Position numbers and translations under genes: made by a program. Below, piece after piece: positions 55,078 to 63,100 of a stretch of 64,000 nucleotides of DNA (positions are counted from its first letter, which is position 1; each line of letters opens with the position of its first letter). Source of the stretch: Prolixibacteraceae bacterium. Lineage in GTDB: Bacteria > Bacteroidota > Bacteroidia > Bacteroidales > Prolixibacteraceae. The notes beneath the pieces are model-generated. The model searched no databases. It was not told the DNA's origin and worked only from the letters and a program-made list of their open reading frames with translations. The DNA is taken from the NCBI GenBank assembly GCA_019459525.1, contig JAIBEY010000077.1, positions 53,572-117,571 of the forward strand. The letters run 5' to 3'.

Positions 55078-55584
55078 ATGAAAACTACTCTTTATTTTAT
55101 ATTCTTTGTTTTGGTGATGGCAGCTTGTTCCAAGACCAAAGTGCCGGAAACGAAACACCATTCCAACTACCATTTCGAAACGGTTGATCAGTCGGCTTTT
55201 GATACAACCGAAATGGTTTATGTGCCCATTTACAGCGATATTTACTACCTCGATTCCAAACATACGTTCTCGCTTACTGCCACTTTGAGCATCCGAAATA
55301 CGTCGTTTAAAGACAGCATTTATGTGTTTTCCATCGATTACTACAATTCGGGAGGCCAGAAAGTGCGCCGCTACAACGAATCTACCTTGTTGATCAAACC
55401 GATGGAGTCGGTTGAATTTGTGGTCGAAAACAAAGACGATACCGGTGGAGTGGGAGCCAATTTTGTAGTGGAATGGGGCGCCAAACCCGGCGCTCAAAAA
55501 CCATACTTTCAGGGTGTGATGATTGGAACCACCGGTCAGCAGGGAATCTCGTTTACCACCGAAGGAATAGTAATTCAGAAATAG
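55078..55584 (+). CDS. DUF3124-family lipoprotein
   Basis: A 168-residue lipoprotein: signal peptide LYFIFFVLVMAAC with the lipidated Cys. The rest resembles DUF3124 (VYVPIYSDIYYLDSKHTFSL, then TATLSIRNTSFKDSIYVFSI and PMESVEFVVENKDDTGGVGAN). Proteins of this family are exported and of unknown function. The ATG at 55078 starts directly at the signal peptide; a start 7 codons upstream is possible. It is convergent with the outer-membrane protein gene (8-bp gap). Confidence 0.82.
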   Translation: MKTTLYFIFFVLVMAACSKTKVPETKHHSNYHFETVDQSAFDTTEMVYVPIYSDIYYLDSKHTFSLTATLSIRNTSFKDSIYVFSIDYYNSGGQKVRRYNESTLLIKPMESVEFVVENKDDTGGVGANFVVEWGAKPGAQKPYFQGVMIGTTGQQGISFTTEGIVIQK

Positions 55585-55592
55585 TTTCGGGC

Positions 55593-56465
55593 TTAAAACG
55601 GAATCGTAAGTCCAAGCCACGGGATAGCCAGAAAACCTCCCATATCCTCAGCAATCGGGATGACTGCCCCAAAATCCAGTCCGGTACGTTTAATAATCCG
55701 GCGTCCGCCCACCATCATCATAACCACAAATTCGTCGGGGGTGCCAATAAAATAATTTTCGGTAATAAAATAACCTTTTGGCCCGGTTCGTATCATGGCG
55801 CCAATATTTATTGTTGGGTTTTTAGCCATTTCGCCCCCTGCAAATCCCCAGCCCAGCCCAATGTTGAGGTTTTGATCCTTTGATCCGATAGTGGTAAGGC
55901 CGTATAAAATTCCGAATCCGGTGTTTTCTTCGCCAATTACAGTTCCTACCAGTGCCCCGGCTCCAAGATTGAATTTATTTTCGATTACCGGAATTGAAAA
56001 TTTGGCAGTAATCCAGGCAGGGGTTGCCGCACCGGCAAAAAGGAAGAGCGGAACCATACCCACTCCGGCCGAAAAATGATCGGTTAATCCGTAAACAGCC
56101 TGGTTAAACAGAATCCATACATTTTGATAATAGCCTTCACCCTTTTTGAGGTTGTAGCCGTTGGGCGCCCAAAAGTAGCGTGTGGCCTGCGGATTATCGA
56201 GCCAAAAAGTGCCGTCTTTGGCAAGTACCTGGGTAATGGGTGTAATTTTCTTAATCTCAAGGGCAGAAATGGTTATTTCGCCCAGATTGTCAGTTTTCAG
56301 CCGGATTTTTTCGCTGGTCTGTTCGAGAATGATTCCGATGTATTCATTCCCATCTATAGTTTCAATGCGATTTTTGGTGGAGTCCTGCTGGTTTTGAGCG
56401 AAGGAAAAGCTCGGGGTAAGAATCAGGAAAACGAAAAACACGAGCACTGATACGAGATTTTTCAT
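55593..56465 (-). CDS. Outer-membrane beta-barrel-like protein, function unknown
   Basis: A 290-residue exported protein with a signal peptide (VSVLVFFVFLILTPSFSFAQ). The first mature section (YIGIILEQTSEKIRLKTDNLGEI) resembles a small beta-barrel domain found before Bacteroidota membrane proteins. The rest has alternating glycine- and aromatic-rich strands (DHFSAGVGMVPLFLFAGAA, NLNIGLGWGFAGGEM, WLGLTIPF) typical of porin-like barrels. No specific function can be assigned. The gene is convergent with the DUF3124 gene. Confidence 0.7.
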   Translation of the reverse strand: MKNLVSVLVFFVFLILTPSFSFAQNQQDSTKNRIETIDGNEYIGIILEQTSEKIRLKTDNLGEITISALEIKKITPITQVLAKDGTFWLDNPQATRYFWAPNGYNLKKGEGYYQNVWILFNQAVYGLTDHFSAGVGMVPLFLFAGAATPAWITAKFSIPVIENKFNLGAGALVGTVIGEENTGFGILYGLTTIGSKDQNLNIGLGWGFAGGEMAKNPTINIGAMIRTGPKGYFITENYFIGTPDEFVVMMMVGGRRIIKRTGLDFGAVIPIAEDMGGFLAIPWLGLTIPF

Positions 56466-56513
56466 GTTGGGGAACGATTTGAGTGAAATTGACAGCTCAT
56501 TATACGTGATAAC

Positions 56514-56612
56514 TCATTTTGAGTTGAATTGTTCAAAGAAAGCAATATCTGGGATCATTACCTCGTGTTGTGCGATCCATTTGTCAATTGCCTGAACGGC
56601 CTTGTTCGGTGA
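56514..56612 (-). pseudogene. C-terminal gene fragment
   Basis: The minus strand reads about 33 sensible residues (GSPNKAVQAIDKWIAQHEV, then MIPDIAFFEQFNSK) and then a stop. Upstream it breaks up at the repeat element, and no start codon or longer frame is present. I do not recognise the parent gene. Confidence 0.4.
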
Positions 56613-56629
56613 GCCGAAAAACAAGTGAA

Positions 56630-56793
56630 GACGACGTTAAAAAATCTTTTCTGTTTGAGCCGCAGGCGAGTTTAAAAGATTTTAGTCGTCAAGCGCTGGT
56701 TTTTCGTGCGAAGCGAACACAGCCTTGACCTTTTTTGATTACTTTTTTGTGTCAAGACAAAAAAGTAATTGGGGTCACAGGGGCAAAGCCCCT
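56630..56793. repeat. Multi-hairpin intergenic repeat element
   Basis: Three inverted repeats follow each other: GACGAC...AAATCTTTT with AAAAGATTTTAGTCGTC (56630-56690), a perfect 13-bp stem ATTACTTTTTTGT/ACAAAAAAGTAAT (56738-56750 with 56757-56769), and AGGGGC-AAA-GCCCCT (56779-56793). The CTTGACC...GTGTCAAGACAAAAAAGTAA region is a type of repeat seen often between genes in this phylum. It separates two gene fragments. Confidence 0.6.
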
Positions 56794-56797
56794 CTTT

Positions 56798-56899
56798 GAT
56801 TCATTAGGTATAAATCCGGATGAAACGAACATTCCGATAGAAATTATTTCACAGCTGGCGGCACAAAAAGGAATGAAAATATATCAGAAGTGGATATAA
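56798..56899 (+). pseudogene. C-terminal gene fragment
   Basis: Thirty-three codons on the plus strand (DSLGINPDETNIPIEII, then SQLAAQKGMKIYQKWI) end at TAA (56897-56899). The frame has protein-like composition but no start; it emerges directly from the repeat element. The parent gene is not recognised. Confidence 0.4.
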
Positions 56900-56944
56900 G
56901 GTTCTGATCTAAAGCCTGCATGATTCTCAGGATAAAAAAAGCAT

Positions 56945-56977
56945 AAAAAAACCACTCGCATGTGAGGACGAGTGGTT
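56945..56977 (-). terminator. Terminator of the rpsF-rpsR-rplI operon
   Basis: AACCACTCG (56950-56958) pairs perfectly with CGAGTGGTT (56969-56977), with a 10-nt loop. On the minus strand it is followed by TTTTTATGC. It lies 57 bp after the rplI stop. Confidence 0.85.
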
Positions 56978-57033
56978 CTATCTGTTTGTTTGAAAAATGT
57001 TTGAGTCTGTGTTTATAAACGATTATTAAAAAT

Positions 57034-57480
57034 TTATTCTGAAACTACTTCGAAGCCTAATTCGATAATTACTTCTTTGTGTAATTTAATTTTGGCGGTA
57101 TAGTTTCCAATTTCCTTAACGCTGTCGTCAGAAATCATGATCTGTTTGCGATCGATTTCAAATCCTTTGGCATTGATAGCTTCAGCCAGCATGATGGTGT
57201 TAACCGAACCGAAGATTTTTCCGGTTGTGCTGGTTTTTGCGCCAATAACCAATTGAACAGCTTTTAGTTTCTCAGCAACAGCCAAAGCCAAATCTTTCAG
57301 TTTTGCTTCTTTGTGTGCTCTTTGTTTAATGTTCTCAGCCAATACTTTTTTCGCTGATTCGGTGGCAATTACAGCCATTTTTTGAGGAATCAAAAAGTTA
57401 CGGCCGAAACCGTTTTTTACGCTTACTACGTCGTCTTTTGATCCTAAACGTGCAACATCTTGCAATAATATAATTTCCAT
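57034..57480 (-). CDS. rplI: 50S ribosomal protein L9
   Basis: The 148-residue protein starts MEIILLQDVARLGSKDDVVS, followed by KNGFGRNFLIPQKMAV, the N-terminal RNA-binding domain, then a long charged helix and the C-terminal domain. It is the last gene of rpsF-rpsR-rplI (18-bp gap from rpsR). Confidence 0.97.
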   Translation of the reverse strand: MEIILLQDVARLGSKDDVVSVKNGFGRNFLIPQKMAVIATESAKKVLAENIKQRAHKEAKLKDLALAVAEKLKAVQLVIGAKTSTTGKIFGSVNTIMLAEAINAKGFEIDRKQIMISDDSVKEIGNYTAKIKLHKEVIIELGFEVVSE

Positions 57481-57498
57481 TTTACTTCAGCTTTAAAA

Positions 57499-57768
57499 TT
57501 ATTTCATCATATCAGTAACATATGGCAGTAACGCGATATGACGGGCTCTTTTAACTGCTTTGGCCACTTTGCGTTGGTACTTCAAAGAGGTTCCGGTAAT
57601 ACGGCGTGGTAAAATTTTACCTTGCTCGTTCAGGAATTTTTTCAGAAATTCCGGGTCTTTGTAGTCAACAAATTTGATTTTGTTTTTCTTAAAGCGGCAA
57701 TACTTTTTCTTTTTGATTTCAACCGACGGTGGGGTTAAATATCTGATTTCACTTGAATTTGCTGACAT
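57499..57768 (-). CDS. rpsR: 30S ribosomal protein S18
   Basis: The 89-residue protein has the family core [40 protein letters not shown] and RHIALLPYV. It is the middle gene of the operon, 3 bp downstream of rpsF, whose product is its binding partner in the 30S subunit. Confidence 0.97.
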   Translation of the reverse strand: MSANSSEIRYLTPPSVEIKKKKYCRFKKNKIKFVDYKDPEFLKKFLNEQGKILPRRITGTSLKYQRKVAKAVKRARHIALLPYVTDMMK

Positions 57769-57771
57769 ACC

Positions 57772-58125
57772 TTAGTTCTCCTTTTCAGTTTTAGCTTTTG
57801 ATTTGTTTCTTCTTTTTTCGCTGTAAGCAACGGAATGTTTATCCTTGCTGAAAGTCAGGAAACGGATAATGCGCTCGTCGCGTCTGAATTGAGTTTCCAA
57901 CGTTTTTGCAAACGATGGGTCGGCGGCAAATTCGAAGAGTTGATAAAACCCTGTCGATTTCTTTTGAATGGGATAAGCTAATTTGCGTAATCCCCAGTCC
58001 TCTTCATTGACAATCTCTCCACCGTGTTCGGTGATGATGTCCCTGAATTTTTTTACCGTTTCCTTTACCTGAATATCAGATAAAACGGGAGTGACGATGA
58101 AAACGGTTTCATACTGGTTTTTCAT
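57772..58125 (-). CDS. rpsF: 30S ribosomal protein S6
   Basis: The 117-residue protein begins [20 protein letters not shown] and has [20 protein letters not shown] and [12 protein letters not shown], as in S6. A Lys-rich tail extends the C-terminus. S6 binds S18 and is first in the rpsF-rpsR-rplI operon. A consensus promoter lies about 60 bp upstream. Confidence 0.97.
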   Translation of the reverse strand: MKNQYETVFIVTPVLSDIQVKETVKKFRDIITEHGGEIVNEEDWGLRKLAYPIQKKSTGFYQLFEFAADPSFAKTLETQFRRDERIIRFLTFSKDKHSVAYSEKRRNKSKAKTEKEN

Positions 58126-58160
58126 AAAACATCTAAATTAATTAAACATGAATACTTTAT

Positions 58161-58174
58161 ACCTAAATTTAGGT
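58161..58174. promoter_or_regulatory. Palindrome at the predicted rpsF transcription start
   Basis: ACCTAAATTTAGGT is a perfect 14-bp palindrome located 5 bp after the -7 element of the rpsF promoter (minus strand). It overlaps the expected transcription start, so it could be a repressor operator or a 5'-end hairpin of the mRNA. Confidence 0.45.
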
Positions 58175-58178
58175 CGCG

Positions 58179-58209
58179 CAAAATTATAAATATTTTGCTA
58201 TTATTCAAA
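58179..58209 (-). promoter_or_regulatory. Promoter of the rpsF operon
   Basis: On the minus strand, TTTG (58206-58209) and TAATTTTG (58179-58186) are 19 bp apart, an exact match to the Bacteroidota consensus. Transcription should start near 58173, about 47 nt before the rpsF ATG. Confidence 0.78.
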
Positions 58210-58353
58210 CATGTAACTGTTATTTCATTCCTGAAGGTTTGAAATTAGGGTACACATCCTGATTATTAGGTTGTAATGTGCCAGACCAGATAACCAATAT
58301 CCAATTTAGAACAACCAATATCCGAAATTGAAGGACAAACCTGAAATTTAGAA

Positions 58354-59625
58354 TTAGAATCCTTTCAGGAAATAGGCTAACCCAACGCCCAGGTAATTGC
58401 CAAAAGCGTAACCCAAAATTCCAGAAGTGATACCGGTAATGATGATCTCTTTATTTTTTAAGGCAGCTGCTACCACTGGTATGAACGGCGGTGAAAAGGT
58501 AAGTGCAGAGATGGTGATAATGGTAGTATCTGAATCGACTTTGAACAGGTACGATAAAAAAACATGCACAATCATCGATCCAAAAACAGTAAGGGCAACA
58601 TACATGAACAGATGAAGAAAATCGATCTGGAACATGCTTCGAAAATCGGCCATTGAAGACACAACGAGTGAGAACACGATGATAAAATACATTCCCAGTT
58701 GAAATGTTTTGTCAATGCTGCTGATGGATTTAATGGTTCCAAGTATCAATCCGAAAGTTGTTATTGAAAGAATAATGACCGTTGTTTGCGACGATTTGGG
58801 CACCAGCAAACTAATCGAATACGAAAGTCCCAGAATAAGAATTGACAATCCCAATGCCTTTGAAAGCTGCATGATTCCTTTTTTTGTGAGCATTCCCAGA
58901 TAATTGTCAACTCCCTCACTTTCTGCGACAATACTTTTCAGTTTTATTTTTTCGTGACTTTCATTAAAATGTGGAAGTATCAGATTAAAGACGTTTTGCG
59001 CAATGGTAAGCAAAAAAACAAGGCATATCGAACCCAGCACCAAATCGTAGGTGTGGGTAAGTACAAAAATGTTTGGGCTAACGTCAAGTGCAGTGCCAAT
59101 GGCCGCCAGATTTGGGGTTCCACCAGTATAAACGCCACACAGCATTCCGGCTACTTTCCACGATTCCGGTATATGATCTTTAAAAAGAAAATATCCTGCA
59201 ACGACCACAATTATTAAAGACGAAACTCCCAGAATGAGCGAAAGAAAAGCTTCTTTGGCTAGTTTGAGCCATCGTTTAATGTCGAGCGAAAAAAGTAAAA
59301 GGGGCAAAGCAAGTGGTATGGCAATCGACATAATGGTATCCTGAACAGACCCAATCTGGTTCAGGACTATATCGCCTTGGGTAATTTTACTTTCGGCCAG
59401 ATAGTTTAATACTTCGTTTTGGGGAAGGAATTGTTTTCCTTCCAGAATAGCTTTGAATGCTGCACTTGCGCGTGGAAATAACCCGATGTTGCCAATCACC
59501 AATCCAATAATATATGCCATCACAACAGCCCCAATTTTATTGATGGTTTTTGAAACATGAACCAGGTAAATTAGCAGTATTGGGGTCAGTAAATAGAACA
59601 AGACAAGAGCGATGGTTATTATCAT
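58354..59625 (-). CDS. DUF819-family membrane protein
   Basis: A 423-residue membrane protein with about 12 hydrophobic segments, of the DUF819 family. Landmarks are GVYTGGTPNLAAIGTAL in the middle, SKALGLSILILGLSYSISLL, and SALTFSPPFIPVVAAAL near the end. DUF819 proteins resemble transporters with two repeats and have been proposed to carry organic acids or similar small molecules, but no function is established. It stands alone on its strand, 228 bp upstream of rpsF. Confidence 0.85.
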   Translation of the reverse strand: MIITIALVLFYLLTPILLIYLVHVSKTINKIGAVVMAYIIGLVIGNIGLFPRASAAFKAILEGKQFLPQNEVLNYLAESKITQGDIVLNQIGSVQDTIMSIAIPLALPLLLFSLDIKRWLKLAKEAFLSLILGVSSLIIVVVAGYFLFKDHIPESWKVAGMLCGVYTGGTPNLAAIGTALDVSPNIFVLTHTYDLVLGSICLVFLLTIAQNVFNLILPHFNESHEKIKLKSIVAESEGVDNYLGMLTKKGIMQLSKALGLSILILGLSYSISLLVPKSSQTTVIILSITTFGLILGTIKSISSIDKTFQLGMYFIIVFSLVVSSMADFRSMFQIDFLHLFMYVALTVFGSMIVHVFLSYLFKVDSDTTIITISALTFSPPFIPVVAAALKNKEIIITGITSGILGYAFGNYLGVGLAYFLKGF

Positions 59626-60114
59626 AGTGGTTGACTTTAAAATGATTCTTTGTCAAATATAGCAGAAATGCATCAATCAGGTAGGAGAGGGTATTGAAAA
59701 ATAGGGAAAACGGTCAATTGATTCTATTGATATTTATCATCCGGATATGCAACATTACTTGTTGGATAATTCAAAAGGCTGTTTTGCTCATTCCTTAAAA
59801 AATCACGAATAAAATCATATTCCTAATTTATAGTTTTAACCCTGAAAACATAAAATAATCAAGGCAATCCTGGAGCATTTGAAGGATTGATTTCATTAAA
59901 ATGCTACCAAAATAGCGGATTTCACAGCGAATAAGAGCTTTGATTATTTTTCCGATATGCAATAAAGGCTGTTGGCTAGTTCAAAAGGACGGTTTGATCA
60001 TTGCCTGAGCTATTGGGAAAATTAACTTGTTATTGATTGTTATTTTTATTGTAGGGAAGAATATAGAACCCTTATTATTTGCCAAAAGACCATAAGTGAT
60101 TACTTAAAAAGAAA
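59626..60114. other. AT-rich upstream region of the giant secreted protein
   Basis: No gene is visible. It contains an imperfect direct repeat of about 57 bp (59741-59797 and 59951-60008) sharing CCGATATGCAA, GTTGG, ATTCAAAAGG and CTCATTCC-like blocks, 210 bp apart. It probably holds the promoter for the gene that starts at 60115, but I found no exact consensus match. Confidence 0.45.
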
Positions 60115-63100
60115 ATGAAAAAACACTCAGCCATGAATATTTTATACAAAACAACCTCCATTAGCAAATTATTAAGTATCGCCATCATCCTGTTATTATC
60201 TACCATGCATGCATATTCACAATCGTTTGCCATTAGTCTCGGGGGACAGGAAATAAGTATGCTAAATACCAATCGAACGGTGATTGTTGATCCGGGAAAT
60301 AACGGAGGTTTAAATGTTGGGTCGGTTCATCGGTATGATAACCTCATAACTGCCGGTGGTTTAACTGTTTATGGTAAGCTGAGGATTGTATCCAAAACAA
60401 ACTGTAACATTGCTACATTTGATGATGACACACCGGGTGTTGGTGCCGCTTATCGTTTTCAACCCAAGCTTTCCTTCATCAATGGTGGTGGAACCATAAA
60501 ATATGAATTAGAGTTTTTTGAATTATTTACCAATGCGAATGTTTACATTTCTGATTATTTTATGACTGGTGTCGACATCGATGGTACTGAATTTTATGAA
60601 GTTTCCGGTTATTCCAGCTATGTTGTTGATCAAACTTGTGTCTTAAGTATTGTTCCTTCCACGATTGCTACGCCTGGAATCAGACTGGCAGCAGTCAACA
60701 ATGGAGAACTTGACGGGATAACCTTTGATAATACCAGGGCTTTTATTGCCAAATTCCCTCATCCTGCCACCAAGATCACCTTTGTCATGGGTAATACATC
60801 AAATATTACTGGTCGGCAATATTCTGCGCAGTTTGGTTCTTTGGGTGGAACTTTCACTACAAATGTGACAAATTTTAATCCCGCAACAAGCTTATTAATA
60901 AACAAGACTGCGACGCCAGCAACCTTTGCGCCAGGCAATAATGGTCAGTATAGTATCAATGTTACAAACGCAAACGCGGCGTATACCGCAAGTGAAGTTA
61001 CCTTGACTGATATATTGCCTGCCGGTTTAAGCTATGTTTCCAACAGCACCAGCGTTTTCATCCCGGCTTCCACCACTACAAAAATAGTACGGGATGAATT
61101 TACCAATGCTGTATATGATGCACAATATAGTTCAGGGATATGGTCAACACCATGGCAGGACGATGACCTTAGTCCAACTTTAGAACCAATTTATATATCG
61201 GGAGGGCGACTTACTTTTAGCGCATTAGACAACGGTGACCAGATTATTAGAAGTGCTAATTTATTACCTGCAGGAAGTACTTCTGGTGGCGCTACTCTTA
61301 GTTTTGATTATCAAACCACCGGTTTAGGCAGTAATTCCCTTTCGGTTCAGATTTCGCCGGATGGAAATACCTATACCACTCTTCCCGGAGGAACATTCTC
61401 TGGTACAACGGCTCTAACAACATTTACCTATACCCTGACACCTGCTCAGATTACCAACAATACAAGGTTGAAGTTTACTAACACTTCGGATAATTGGAGT
61501 TCTTCGGGTAAAGCCTATATCGACAATGTTCAAATATCTTATACTTATAATAAGCAAGATGTTTTACTGACCAACGGGCCTGGTACATTGTCAAATGGAG
61601 TGCCACCGAATCTTGTGACTGCTGGCGATGCGATTGCCCTGGAGCCAAATGTCACTATGTTGGTTACATTCAATGTAGCTGTTGATTGTAATGCGAGTGT
61701 TTCGATAAGCAACACAGCAACAGCGAATTGTGCTAACTTGCTTGCGCCTGTTTCTGCATCGGTTACTACTTTAGTTGGTCCTGCTGCAACCGCAACACCG
61801 ATATGTACACCTCCCGGAATCGCCACAATTACCGCTACCGGTGCAGGCTCTGGTCAGGTTTATCGGTGGTATGATGCTGCGTCCGGAGGAACGCTTCTGT
61901 TTACCGGAAATCCATTTGTAACTCCGTCAATCGGAAGCAATACTACCTATTATCTTGCTCTTTATACTGCGGCTTCAAATTGCGAAAGTACCCGTATCCC
62001 GTTCGTTGCAGAGGTAAATCCTTCAGTTTCCGGTACTGGTGTATTGAATGAATTGACAGCTAAAAACGGGACTCCGTCAGGAACAAAATACGCAGATGAC
62101 CAGAGTAGTGTTGGATTTTCTGTTACCGGAATTAATGGTGCAACGTCTTACAAGTGGACGATTAATTATCCGGGAGCTACCGTCGTGGGGCCAACAAACG
62201 GTTCGACTATTTATTACAATTTAAATAATGGTGGTGCACAAGCCAATGTTCAGGTATGTGTTACACCCGAGAATTCATGTGGTTTAGGAACTCCGGTATG
62301 TAAAACTATTGGCATTTCAGATGGGGTGAACAGGTTTATTTCAGGCTATGTTTTTCACGATATTGGTGGTTCTTCTGGTGTTGCACCTAATGATAAGGTC
62401 GATGGCGTAGGAATAAGTTCAATAGGCGGAGTTCAATTATATGCAGTGCTGGTTAGGTCAGGTTTGACTGTAAACACCACCCCAATTGCATCGGATGGGA
62501 GCTATATTTTTGAGTATTTAAATACAGGTTCAGGTATATATAGTGTTTGGATTACCAAGACAATTCATGCCGAAGGTACTACCCCAACGGCCTCGCTTCC
62601 TCCCGGTGGGGTCTTTAATGGTGAAATTAATAACAATTCAGGCAATACAGCAACAGGAAATACCTCGCCAACTGATGGTAAAGTTACTGGTTTGACTGCG
62701 GGAACTGAAACCAACGTGAATTTTGGTATTGCTCTCACCAACCCTGATGCTGTTGATAATAGCGGTACAACAAATGAGGATCAATCACTTATCTTCGATG
62801 GGCTTTTGTCTAATCCAGCGAAGATAACCACCAATGATGTTCCTTATTCAGGAAGAACAATCAACCTTGCAACAGTCGATTTAGATCCTAATACCTCTGG
62901 TATACAAAACATCTACACTGTTTCGGGTCAGGGAACTTTTACCGTTAATAATTCAGGTGTGGTTACTTTTGTTCCTGTTTTAAATTTCTTCGGAACGGTT
63001 ACTGCAAACTATACAGTGAATGATAATACAGGAGTTACCTCGGACGTAGCAACCATAACCGTTGTGGTTAATCCGGTAAACGATGTGCCGTCTTTTTCAA

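Larger units (their letters stand above)
56466..57033. other. Intergenic region with gene relics and a repeat element
   Basis: A 568-bp gap with no complete gene. A reading fragment on the minus strand (56514-56612; product PNKAVQAIDKWIAQHEVM, then IPDIAFFEQFNSK and stop) and one on the plus strand (56798-56899; DSLGINPDETNIPIEII, then SQLAAQKGMKIYQKWI and stop) look like gene ends. Between them lies the hairpin-rich element 56630-56793. The rplI terminator is at 56950-56977. Confidence 0.55.

Noticed and set aside
61545..61826. Minus-strand frame of 93 codons inside the giant gene
   Set aside because: It is the complement of repetitive Thr/Ala/Val coding sequence and has no independent support.
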